From Verrucomicrobiia bacterium (GTDB taxonomy: Bacteria; Verrucomicrobiota; Verrucomicrobiia; Verrucomicrobiales; Akkermansiaceae), in NCBI GenBank assembly GCA_030432565.1, contig JAUIGV010000002.1, positions 286,082 through 328,383 of the forward strand: 42,302 nucleotides of DNA, given 5' to 3'. This document shows positions 1 to 7,368 of the stretch, piece by piece; within the stretch, counting starts at the first letter, position 1, and each line of letters begins with the position of its first letter. The position numbers were made by a program, and so were the translations under genes. Below the pieces are notes generated by a model. That model did not search any database. It saw nothing but the letters and a program-made list of their open reading frames with translations, and was not told where the DNA came from.

Positions 1-830
1 AGATCAACCACGAGAAGGCAAATGTCGGCCCGCCGAATGGAGCGTTCGCTTCGCATTGCCGAGAAGACCTCGATGGAATCTTCCATGCTTGATCGCTTGC
101 GCAGTCCGGCGGTGTCGATGAGGTTGTGTTTTTCATTTCCCCAAACGTAGGGGATGTCGACAGCGTCCCGCGTCGTTCCGGCGACTTCGGAAACGATCGT
201 CCGCTCGTCTTTTAAAATGGCGTTGATGAGCGATGACTTGCCGGCGTTTGGTTTTCCAACGACTGCAATTTTCAATCCGTCCTTCAAATCGTCGAGGTCG
301 GTTTCTTCCTGCTCGCGGGCTTCCAGCTTTGATAGCTCCTCGTCGATGGTATCGGTAAGAATGTCCATGCCGCGCCCGTGCTCGGCCGAAGTGGGAATGC
401 CCGAGCCAAAGCCGAGTCCGGCAAAGTCGCTGGCGGTATTATCGTGGTCCGCGCTGTCGGCCTTGTTCATCACGAGGATGACGTTGGGGTTTGATTTGCG
501 AAGGATTTGGGCGACTTCTTCGTCGATGGGATTAATGCCGGCCCGGGCATCGACCACGAAAACGATGAGGTCGGCTGAATCCATCGCGATGCGGGCCTCA
601 AAGGTGACCGCGTTCGAAAAGCCATCTTCGTTGACGGCGCAGATGCCCCCGGTGTCGACGAGTTCGCAGGGCGTTTCAGTCGCAACGCAGGGCGCTGCGA
701 TGCGATCGCGGGTGACACCCGGTTGATCGTGAACGATGGCAATGCGTCGGCCGGCCAGACGATTAAAGAGCGCGGACTTCCCGACGTTCGGGCGTCCGAC
801 GATTGCGACCTGAAATGGGCTGGTAGGCAT
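1..830 (-). CDS. der: Ribosome-associated GTPase Der (EngA), C-terminus cut by window edge
   Basis: Double-GTPase needed for 50S ribosomal subunit maturation; cytoplasmic. Starting at the ATG at 828-830, the first G domain shows the P-loop GRPNVGKS (residues 12-19), DTGG (G3) and NKAD (G4). An acidic linker follows, and then the second G domain with GKPNAGKS and DTAG. This tandem arrangement is diagnostic for Der. About 276 residues are visible; the end of the second G domain and the KH-like domain lie beyond position 1. It is transcribed in the same direction as the genes to its right (914-5242), with an 83-base gap to the coiled-coil gene. No oddities are visible in the part present. Confidence 0.97.
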   Translation of the reverse strand, partial: MPTSPFQVAIVGRPNVGKSALFNRLAGRRIAIVHDQPGVTRDRIAAPCVATETPCELVDTGGICAVNEDGFSNAVTFEARIAMDSADLIVFVVDARAGINPIDEEVAQILRKSNPNVILVMNKADSADHDNTASDFAGLGFGSGIPTSAEHGRGMDILTDTIDEELSKLEAREQEETDLDDLKDGLKIAVVGKPNAGKSSLINAILKDERTIVSEVAGTTRDAVDIPYVWGNEKHNLIDTAGLRKRSSMEDSIEVFSAMRSERSIRRADICLLVVD

Positions 831-913
831 GGCGCGACCCTATGGCAGATCCTGAGGGATTGACAAGCGATGAGCGAGTTCCTCTGCACCTCGGGCAGGA
901 AGGTCCCGGATAT

Positions 914-1459
914 TTAGGCGGTTTCGAGATCCTTCGGTTCGGCCTTGATGTCCTTGATGTTGGCCTGTCCCTTGTCGTCCTCTTCGTGGCTGGGGCCGGT
1001 GGTGCCGAGCGAGGGAAGGACCTTGCGAACGAGTTTTTTGAGCCCGCCTTCAGTTGATTCGTAGTCGGATTCCGCTTGGCGGAGCGCTTTTTCCCAAGCT
1101 TGGGCAAAGCCAGGGGCTTGTTCCCGCATCAGTCCGATGGCGTTCTCGGTGATGGTCAGTTGCCTGATTTCTGCCCGTCCTGGTTTCTGCTGAAGAGTTG
1201 AGACATTGATGCGCAAGGTTTCGTTTTGTTCACGAAGCTCCTCAAGTTTCCTTTGAAGGCTGTCATTGCCTTCGGCATTGATTTTCAGCTGGGTATTGAG
1301 GTGTTTTTGCAATTCACCGCTCTCCTGCTCGGCGCGCTTGAGTTCTTTTTTTAAGTTTCGTCGTGCCACGAATCCTGATTTCCAGGAAAAGAAAGCGATG
1401 AGCAGGCCGAGGAAGAGGCCTCCGGCAAAAGGGGTGAAAAGGTAGTCGTGAAGGTCCAT
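914..1459 (-). CDS. Membrane-anchored coiled-coil protein, unknown function
   Basis: Predicted 181-residue protein from ATG 1457-1459. Residues about 8-26 form one hydrophobic segment, followed by basic residues (VARRNLKK) and a long heptad-rich, Glu/Gln/Arg-rich stretch (about 35-95) typical of a coiled coil. The C-terminus is acidic and soluble. The layout resembles the YhcB/ZapG (DUF1043) cell-envelope proteins, which also have one N-terminal helix and a coiled coil, but I see no sequence signature that proves membership. An upstream extension to 1594 is open, but it lacks a membrane-protein start and is less likely. No function is assigned. Confidence 0.72.
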   Translation of the reverse strand: MDLHDYLFTPFAGGLFLGLLIAFFSWKSGFVARRNLKKELKRAEQESGELQKHLNTQLKINAEGNDSLQRKLEELREQNETLRINVSTLQQKPGRAEIRQLTITENAIGLMREQAPGFAQAWEKALRQAESDYESTEGGLKKLVRKVLPSLGTTGPSHEEDDKGQANIKDIKAEPKDLETA

Positions 1460-1596
1460 GGGAGTGAGGTGTTTCCAACGGAACAGACTCCTGTTTGTGC
1501 GATGGCGCAATAGCTTAATCGAACAATGCCGATGAATTGCGGGCATGGGGAACGGCCGGAGAATTCCCCGCACCCCGGTCCCACTGTCGCGCAAGA

Positions 1597-2541
1597 CTAC
1601 TTGGATTGTTCAAGCATGCGAACGAGAGAAACCTCGGCTTTTTTGCGAACGTCTTCGGGGAGTTCGACCTGTGGCTCCAGCTTGTCGAGACAGGCGTGGA
1701 GTTTTTCCAGGGTGTTCATCTTCATGTAGCGGCAGTCGGCACATGCGCAGTGATCGGTGGGGCCGGGGATGAGATTTTTCCCGGGAACCTCCTTTTGCAG
1801 TCTGTGAAGCATCCCAGATTCAGTGACGACAATGACGTTCTGAGCGGGGGTTTCGCGGCAGAAGTGAACCATCTTTTCGGTCGAACAAACCTCGTCTGCG
1901 AGAAGCCGGACCGCTTTGGGGCACTCGGGGTGGGCGACGACCACGGCGTCCGGATACTCGTCTTTGATCTTTTGGATGGACTGCCTGGTGAATTCAACAT
2001 GGACGTAGCAATTGCCTTTCCACAAATCCATTTTGCGGCCTGTTTGCTCGATGACCCACTGTCCCAGGTTTTCATCGGGGACGAAAAGGATGGGGCGGTC
2101 TTTGGGAGCCTGGTTGACGATTTTTGGGGCATTGCCCGAAGTGCAGATGACGTCGCAGAGCGCCTTTACTCCGGCCGAGCAATTGATGTAGGCGATGACG
2201 TAGTAATTTTTGTCTTCATTCTCCTTGAGGAAGGCTTCGAGTTTGTCGGCTGGGCAGGCCTGCTCAAGAGAGCAACCGGCATCTTTGTCCGGAAGAATGA
2301 CCGTTTTTTCGGGGTTCAGGATCTTGGCGGTTTCAGCCATGAAATGAACTCCGCAAAAGGCAATGACATCGGCACTGGTCTCCTGGGCCTTGTAGGCGAG
2401 GCCGAGCGAATCGCCCACATAGTCAGCGATATCTTGAATCGGGCCGACTTGATAGTTGTGGGCCAGAATGACCGCGTTTTTCTCCTTTTTGAGTCGGAGA
2501 ATATCTTCTTTAAGATCAAGAACAGGCGCGTTGGTTGACAT
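1597..2541 (-). CDS. nadA: Quinolinate synthase NadA
   Basis: Condenses iminoaspartate with dihydroxyacetone phosphate to quinolinate in de novo NAD synthesis; cytoplasmic, oxygen-sensitive [4Fe-4S] enzyme. The 314-residue protein has the three repeated NadA domains: HNYQ near residue 28, GVHFMAE, LPDKDAGCS (C90), HPEC (C207) and the C-terminal CxCxxC at about 265-270. The three cluster cysteines of the family are therefore present. I chose ATG 2539-2541. An in-frame TTG 30 bases upstream would add ten residues with no family support. No nadB or nadC is nearby. It lies 38 bases after the zinc-ribbon bactofilin gene, so it may be the last gene of that transcript. Confidence 0.96.
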   Translation of the reverse strand: MSTNAPVLDLKEDILRLKKEKNAVILAHNYQVGPIQDIADYVGDSLGLAYKAQETSADVIAFCGVHFMAETAKILNPEKTVILPDKDAGCSLEQACPADKLEAFLKENEDKNYYVIAYINCSAGVKALCDVICTSGNAPKIVNQAPKDRPILFVPDENLGQWVIEQTGRKMDLWKGNCYVHVEFTRQSIQKIKDEYPDAVVVAHPECPKAVRLLADEVCSTEKMVHFCRETPAQNVIVVTESGMLHRLQKEVPGKNLIPGPTDHCACADCRYMKMNTLEKLHACLDKLEPQVELPEDVRKKAEVSLVRMLEQSK

Positions 2542-2579
2542 GTCCAAATCATCCGGGATTGGTCCGGGCAAGGCCAGAA

Positions 2580-3593
2580 CTAAAAACCGCCCATCTGAAT
2601 CTGACCGGTGTGTTTGGCTCCATCAGCGACGGTGAGACGTCCCACTTTGATGTTGCCGGTCAGGGTGGCCTTTTTTTCGAGCGCCAGAAGGCCGCGGCAG
2701 GCAAGGTGGCCGGTAACGATCCCATCGATCCGGCACTCGTCCATCACGACGGAGTTGAGGAATTCGATTTTGGCTCGTTTCTCCACGAGGAGGCGTTTGC
2801 AGGTGACCTTGCCGGTGATTTTTCCGCTGCGTCGCAGGATCAGATCGCCGGAACACTCCGCGTCTCCAGTGAAATCGCCTTCGACGATGAGATTATTGCA
2901 CTGGATGGGAGCACTATGGACGATGCCTTTTTTGTAGATATGAACGTCTCCACGGGTTTGAATGCGGCTGCTGATCGCATCTTTGATCTCGCGATTTTCC
3001 ATGGAAATCAGGCGTCCGCAGCTCCGGCATTGGGTGGAGTTGGCCCGGATGTTGGCTGCGTGGGTGTCGCCGCACTCAAAGCAAGCCACCTCCCGGGTCT
3101 CAAGTTTGGTTGAACCCGGGGTGCTTTTTTCCTCCTCGTTTCCGTGATATCTCGAGGGCGATCCATCGTCCGGAACCGAATACTCCTGCGAAGTTGTTGG
3201 AAGAGGCGTCAGATCGGGGAGCGGGGCGATGGTTTCTCCCTGGGTTTCCGGTTCAACTTCTTTTGGAAGCTCCGTTGGGACCGGTTCAACCGCATCTGCT
3301 GCGGTTTCGGCCGGCGGGGCGGGGAAGGGCTTTTTGGGTGTCGTGACCGGCGCTTCCTTCCGTGGCTTGTATTCGATTTCGATCTTCGGTTGGGGAGGCC
3401 GGTGGGCGAAGGGGTCGGGCGGGGCCTGGGGGCGGGCCTTGATTTCGCCGTCTTTTTCGAAAGTCAGGTAGGCGCCACAGCCCCGGCAATACGATGAGAC
3501 GGCCAGCTGGGATTCCTGCTGGCAGTGCTGGCAAAGGGGGCAAGTGACCTCGCGGGGCCCCTTGTTCTTGTCTCTGAAAAAACCGAAGGCCAA
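2580..3593 (-). CDS. Bactofilin with two zinc ribbons and a proline-rich linker
   Basis: The 337-residue protein has an unusual order. A CxxC...CxxC zinc ribbon lies at C18/C21 and C36/C39, then a long Pro/Glu/Thr-rich disordered linker (about 50-165), a second CxxC...CxxC ribbon (about 170-193), and a bactofilin-type right-handed beta-helix (about 215-330) with short repeats of the kind GDLILRRSGKITGKV. Bactofilins polymerise without nucleotide into membrane-associated filaments that position cell-wall or polar proteins. The ribbons are inferred to bind zinc from the four paired cysteines in each. The start is a TTG; an in-frame stop (the end of the upstream bactofilin) lies 21 bases before it, and no ATG precedes the first ribbon. 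Confidence 0.85.
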   Translation of the reverse strand: MAFGFFRDKNKGPREVTCPLCQHCQQESQLAVSSYCRGCGAYLTFEKDGEIKARPQAPPDPFAHRPPQPKIEIEYKPRKEAPVTTPKKPFPAPPAETAADAVEPVPTELPKEVEPETQGETIAPLPDLTPLPTTSQEYSVPDDGSPSRYHGNEEEKSTPGSTKLETREVACFECGDTHAANIRANSTQCRSCGRLISMENREIKDAISSRIQTRGDVHIYKKGIVHSAPIQCNNLIVEGDFTGDAECSGDLILRRSGKITGKVTCKRLLVEKRAKIEFLNSVVMDECRIDGIVTGHLACRGLLALEKKATLTGNIKVGRLTVADGAKHTGQIQMGGF

Positions 3594-3614
3594 GGCGCTG
3601 GTAGAGTGACAACG

Positions 3615-4232
3615 CTAGGAGGCTTTTGCCTGCCCTTTGTTGTTGGACTGGTTGCCCTGTTTTTTGTGATTTCCGCCTCCTTGAGGAGCAGGAGCGCCCT
3701 TCTTGGGCGCAGAGGATGGCGTGCCGACCTCTGATTTGCCGACAAAAATGGCACCAGGCTCGATGGAGAGGGTGCCTGCCTTGACGTCACCGACCATTTC
3801 GGCGCTGCCTTTGATTTCGACACGCTCGGTGCAGACGATATTGCCGTGGACTTTTCCGTAAATAACGACCGATTTTGTGGAGACTTCGGCTTTGATGTGG
3901 GCGTTTTCGGCGACGGTCAGCGCCCCATCGGAGCTGATTTCGCCTTCGATCCGGCCATCAACGAGCAGGTCATCGGTGAAGCGGACCGAACCCTTGATAT
4001 GCACGTCGTTGCTGAGAATGTTGCGCTGCCCACCAGTCGGGCTGCTAACGGGGGTGGCTGGCGCTGCAGTCTGCTGGGGAGCGGCTGCCGGAGCGGCTGC
4101 TGGCGCTTGTGGAGCCTGCTGAGAAGGTGCGGCGGGGCGAGGAGCCTGGGGTGGCTCAGGATTTTTGCTGATGATTTTTTCGAACACTGCGTTTGAGGGT
4201 TGGTTGGAATTAAATGGGGCACGACGGCCCAA
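3615..4232 (-). CDS. Bactofilin family cytoskeletal protein
   Basis: A 205-residue protein with the classic bactofilin plan: a disordered Pro/Ala/Gln-rich N-terminus (about 25-70), a central beta-helix of six or so short rungs (about 75-165; VRFTDDLLVDGRIEGEI is a typical rung start) and a basic, disordered Gly/Asn/Lys tail. Bactofilins form nucleotide-independent polymers at the inner membrane. The gene sits 21 bases upstream of the zinc-ribbon bactofilin and 29 bases downstream of the TPR membrane-protein gene, so the three are probably co-transcribed. The start is uncertain: TTG at 4230-4232 gives the longest protein, and a GTG at codon 16 is an alternative that leaves the core intact. Confidence 0.9.
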   Translation of the reverse strand: MGRRAPFNSNQPSNAVFEKIISKNPEPPQAPRPAAPSQQAPQAPAAAPAAAPQQTAAPATPVSSPTGGQRNILSNDVHIKGSVRFTDDLLVDGRIEGEISSDGALTVAENAHIKAEVSTKSVVIYGKVHGNIVCTERVEIKGSAEMVGDVKAGTLSIEPGAIFVGKSEVGTPSSAPKKGAPAPQGGGNHKKQGNQSNNKGQAKAS

Positions 4233-4261
4233 ATGTGAAGTCTGAAGTCTGAGAGTAAGCT

Positions 4262-5242
4262 TTATTCTGGAGTCGCTCCAGCAGGAGTTTCCGGATCCGC
4301 AGGAGTTTCAGGCTGTGCAGGAGTTTCAGGCTGTGCAGGAGTTTCAGGCTCAGCGGGCGTCCCGGTTGCCGGAGTTTCCGGTGTTGGATCTGTTTCAGTT
4401 TCAGAAGTGTTTTCGGGTTCTGGCGCTGTTTCAGGCTCCGCTGGTTCTCCGGCAGGTGGGTTTGTGCCCGGGGTCGGCGCGCCCGGAGTAATAACTGGTT
4501 TTGGATCTGGAGCCTTTCCGGGGACTGTCACGGGAGGAGTTGTTGCTCCCGGGGCGATGGTAGGTTTGGGTGGTTCGGGAGCCTTTTCCGTCGGTGATTC
4601 GACGTTGATCAGCTTGAGCCGATTTTGGGCCATTGCTTTGACCTGAAGGTGGGAAGTGTCGTATTCGGCAACGATCTTATTGTAGATTTCCTCGGCCTTC
4701 TCGTCTTCACCGGCTTGCAGAGCCAGGTCGCCCAAGGAAAGGAGAGCAAGAGAGGATGCCGCTGATTCGCTATCGGCGGCCTTTTGGAAAGCTTCCCGGG
4801 CCTTGTCCAGATTGTTAAGTTGTTGCTGGTAAGACCCAAGGCTGGCATAGGCGCTGCCGATGGCAGGGTGCTCTGGATATTCCGAAACGAAAGTTTCCAG
4901 AGCCTCGATGGCTTCCTCCTGCAATTGGTCGCTCCAAAGTAGTTGTGATTTGAGGATTATTGCGGAACCTCCCGCGTTTTCCCCGGCGTATTCCTGACTG
5001 ACGGCTTCATACTGGGGGACGGTGCGGGCATCAGCGACGGCTGCGGCGGCTTCCTCCCTGGCCTTCTTCTGCAAACCGGTGACAACGACGTAGCCAACGA
5101 GGCACAGAATTGCGAGAATCCCTAGAATGATGAGCTTCTTCTGGTTGGCATCAAGAAAGGCTTCGAAGGCTGAAGGCTCTTGCGAAATTTCACCGATTGG
5201 GCTGGGGCCATTCTCGGGTTTTTGATCGGTATTTTCGGACAT
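4262..5242 (-). CDS. TPR-repeat membrane protein with Pro/Glu/Thr tail (YfgM-like layout)
   Basis: The 326-residue protein starts at ATG 5240-5242. A short cytoplasmic N-terminus is followed by one transmembrane helix (about 37-57) and a periplasmic TPR region (about 90-215; SAYASLGSYQQQLNNLDKAR is a clear TPR-type helix pair). The tail of about 100 residues consists of Pro, Glu, Thr and Ala, ending in short PETPA-type repeats. The helix-plus-TPR plan matches YfgM-type envelope proteins that cooperate with secretion chaperones; that role is only an analogy. The tail is encoded partly by an 18-bp tandem repeat at 4300-4353. The gene is divergent from lpxB and heads the minus-strand run through the bactofilins to nadA. 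Confidence 0.8.
   Translation of the reverse strand: MSENTDQKPENGPSPIGEISQEPSAFEAFLDANQKKLIILGILAILCLVGYVVVTGLQKKAREEAAAAVADARTVPQYEAVSQEYAGENAGGSAIILKSQLLWSDQLQEEAIEALETFVSEYPEHPAIGSAYASLGSYQQQLNNLDKAREAFQKAADSESAASSLALLSLGDLALQAGEDEKAEEIYNKIVAEYDTSHLQVKAMAQNRLKLINVESPTEKAPEPPKPTIAPGATTPPVTVPGKAPDPKPVITPGAPTPGTNPPAGEPAEPETAPEPENTSETETDPTPETPATGTPAEPETPAQPETPAQPETPADPETPAGATPE
4300..4353 (-). repeat. Three 18-bp tandem repeats inside the TPR protein gene
   Basis: The plus-strand unit CAGGAGTTTCAGGCTGTG occurs twice exactly (4300-4317, 4318-4335), followed by a third copy with two changes (4336-4353). Each unit encodes a six-residue Pro-Glu-Thr-Pro-Ala-Gln-type step in the disordered tail of the protein. 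Because the unit length is a multiple of three, copy-number changes would lengthen or shorten the tail without breaking the frame. Confidence 0.9.
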
Positions 5243-5339
5243 AATTCGTCTTGGGAGGGAGGAATTAACTCCTAGCGGAGGGAGAAGCAAGCCCTTGTGA
5301 CGTGATTTGCAGTTTGGAATATTTTTCACCTGCCCTAGC

Positions 5340-6482
5340 ATGACGGAGGTGATGAGCAGAACGGTCTACGTGGTGGCAGGTGAGGTGAGTGGAGACACTC
5401 ATGGATCCGAGTTGATGGAGGCGCTCCGAAAGGAGGACGGGGGCTTCGATTTTTGGGGGCTGGGCGGGCCCGAAATGTCTCGTCTTTCCGAAGGATCGGT
5501 CCGCGATTGGGTTGAAGATGCTGCCGTTGTCGGGCTTTGGGAGGTTCTTCGCCGGTATGGTTGGTTTAAGGAGCGTTTCGATGAGGCCCTTGCTGAAATC
5601 ATGGCGCTGAAGCCCGCTGTTTTGCTTCTGATTGATTATCCCGGGTTCAATTTGCGACTTGCGAAGCAGGTTCACGAAAAGCTGCCTGAGACCAAGATTG
5701 TTCACTACGTGGCTCCCCAGGTCTGGGCCTGGAACCAGAAACGGATTCCGCAAATTGCCGAGACCCACGATCTCATGATCTGCCTTTTTCCCTTTGAGGT
5801 TCCGATTTTTGAGGAGGCGGGGCTGCGAAGTCGCTGTTTGGGGCACCCTCTCGTCGATGAGCTGGAGGAGAAGCGAATCGATGCGGGGAGGGCTGGGAAT
5901 TTGGTCGGGCTCTTTCCAGGAAGTCGTTCCAGGGAGGTGAGCCGGCTTTTCCCGATGATGCTGGAATCGGTGTCACGCTTGCTGGAGGAGAGGCCGGGCG
6001 TTCGATTCGTGGCGGCGGCGGCAAGTGAGAAGATCGCCCGGGTGATGAATGGGATTTTGGCAGCGGGCGATTTGCCTGACGGACTTGTGGAGGTGCAAAC
6101 CGGAAAAAGTCAGCACCTGATGCAAGTGGTGACTTGCGGAGTGGTGGCGAGCGGCACCGCGACGCTGGAAGCGGCCTATTACGGAATGCCTTACTGTCTT
6201 GTTTACCGCGTGGCGTGGCCCACTTTTTTGATCGCAAAACTTTTGGTGAAGTTGCAATTCATCGGGTTGATCAATATTTTGGCCGGCCGTGAATTGGCGC
6301 GTGAGTTTGTTCAGGGCGAAGCAAATGCCTATGAAGTTGCGCTTTGGTTGGGGCGGGCACTTGCAAATGAAGATGATCGGGCGAAGTTGTCGAGGGAGCT
6401 TTTGGAAGCAGCATCGCGGCTCGGCGAGCCCGGTGTTCACAAGCGAGCGGCCCACGAAATTGCACTCTTGTTCCCAGAATGA
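5340..6482 (+). CDS. lpxB: Lipid-A-disaccharide synthase LpxB
   Basis: Membrane-associated glycosyltransferase (GT19) that joins UDP-2,3-diacylglucosamine and lipid X to the lipid A disaccharide, so the organism makes lipopolysaccharide. Of 380 residues, the N-terminus AGEVSGDTHG, then IDYPGFN, HYVAPQVWAW, LFPGSR and the C-terminal SGTATLEAAYYGMP with VYR are all LpxB signatures. Two ATG starts are possible, 5340 and 5352; both precede the first beta strand and neither has a well-spaced Shine-Dalgarno. The stop overlaps the start of the next gene (ATGA at 6479-6482), indicating translational coupling. lpxA, lpxC and lpxD are not in the window. Confidence 0.96.
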   Translation: MTEVMSRTVYVVAGEVSGDTHGSELMEALRKEDGGFDFWGLGGPEMSRLSEGSVRDWVEDAAVVGLWEVLRRYGWFKERFDEALAEIMALKPAVLLLIDYPGFNLRLAKQVHEKLPETKIVHYVAPQVWAWNQKRIPQIAETHDLMICLFPFEVPIFEEAGLRSRCLGHPLVDELEEKRIDAGRAGNLVGLFPGSRSREVSRLFPMMLESVSRLLEERPGVRFVAAAASEKIARVMNGILAAGDLPDGLVEVQTGKSQHLMQVVTCGVVASGTATLEAAYYGMPYCLVYRVAWPTFLIAKLLVKLQFIGLINILAGRELAREFVQGEANAYEVALWLGRALANEDDRAKLSRELLEAASRLGEPGVHKRAAHEIALLFPE

Positions 6483-7306
6483 CCGATATGCCCGAAGCTT
6501 CGAAAATCAGCGGTATTAAGATCACCCTCGCGGTGATTCCCGCTCTCCTCATCGTATCGGTCTGTGTCGCTCTTTATTTGGGAGCCAATGCGGATCAGGA
6601 GGAAAGCGAACCGCTTGAGGGTGATATCACGGTCCCGGAGATGTCCGATTATCTTTTGAAATTAAATAGTCTGATCGGAAAGCGTGAGATTGGAACAGCG
6701 GCCGGGCAAAAAGCATTTCGACAATTGAACGCGATGACAGCGGGGACACTGGGTCCGGAGAATTTGGGTTACGAGGTTTATCGTACCCAGATTGATTCTG
6801 CCAAGGGTCTCCTGTGGTCAACCCTTTGGATTGAAGCCGGGGACCGGGATTCCCGCGAGCCGGTGGTTTTGGCGATCCCGCAGGCGTCCCGGGGTTCGGG
6901 GCCCGCTTTTGGCTTCGGCTTTGCGGAATACCTAACCTCCCATCAGACCGACGTCGGGGTGAGGATTGTCTTTTATCCTCCGTTGGTGGAGGGCGATCCC
7001 GCCGAATGGATTTGGGCGCGATGTGGTAAAGAGGGGACTTCAATGAAGGGTTTTGTGATGGTGACCGGAGACGAGGAGCCCAACCGATCCCCGCGCTTTC
7101 TGGTGCCCGGGGCGCTGAAGTCAAAAATTGATGCTCTAAGCCGTTCGGAAATTTGGAATGATGATGCCAAAATCGAGGTTGGGGACCATCCGGTACTCGA
7201 GGTCAAATTGGGTGATGATTTGCTTTTTTCCCGGGAGGAACACTCGCAGCTCCTGATTCGCATGATGCCTGTGATCAAGGAGCTGGTGGAGCGTCTGAAT
7301 GAATGA
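6479..7306 (+). CDS. Membrane-anchored protein, unknown function
   Basis: 275 residues. A short N-terminus is followed by one transmembrane helix (about 13-34) and a soluble domain of about 230 residues presumed to be periplasmic. It begins inside the lpxB stop codon, so it is translated together with lpxB. The middle (VVLAIPQ...FGFAEYLTSH...VRIVFYPP) loosely recalls the strand-helix-strand core of M28-type peptidases, but no metal-binding His/Asp/Glu set is visible. If it is related at all, it is catalytically dead. Position suggests an envelope role; nothing else supports a specific function. Confidence 0.75.
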   Translation: MTDMPEASKISGIKITLAVIPALLIVSVCVALYLGANADQEESEPLEGDITVPEMSDYLLKLNSLIGKREIGTAAGQKAFRQLNAMTAGTLGPENLGYEVYRTQIDSAKGLLWSTLWIEAGDRDSREPVVLAIPQASRGSGPAFGFGFAEYLTSHQTDVGVRIVFYPPLVEGDPAEWIWARCGKEGTSMKGFVMVTGDEEPNRSPRFLVPGALKSKIDALSRSEIWNDDAKIEVGDHPVLEVKLGDDLLFSREEHSQLLIRMMPVIKELVERLNE

Positions 7307-7368
7307 TTGATTGGGGAAGGTTGGGATTTTCTTGCAAGATGAGGGGATGACACCTTGTTTTGATATCA

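Noticed and set aside
1537-2538. 333-codon open frame on the plus strand opposite nadA
   Set aside because: NadA is unambiguous on the other strand; the antisense frame is a by-product of its GC-rich codons.
4300-4353. Possible CRISPR repeats
   Set aside because: Units are directly adjacent with no spacers and they lie in frame in a coding sequence.
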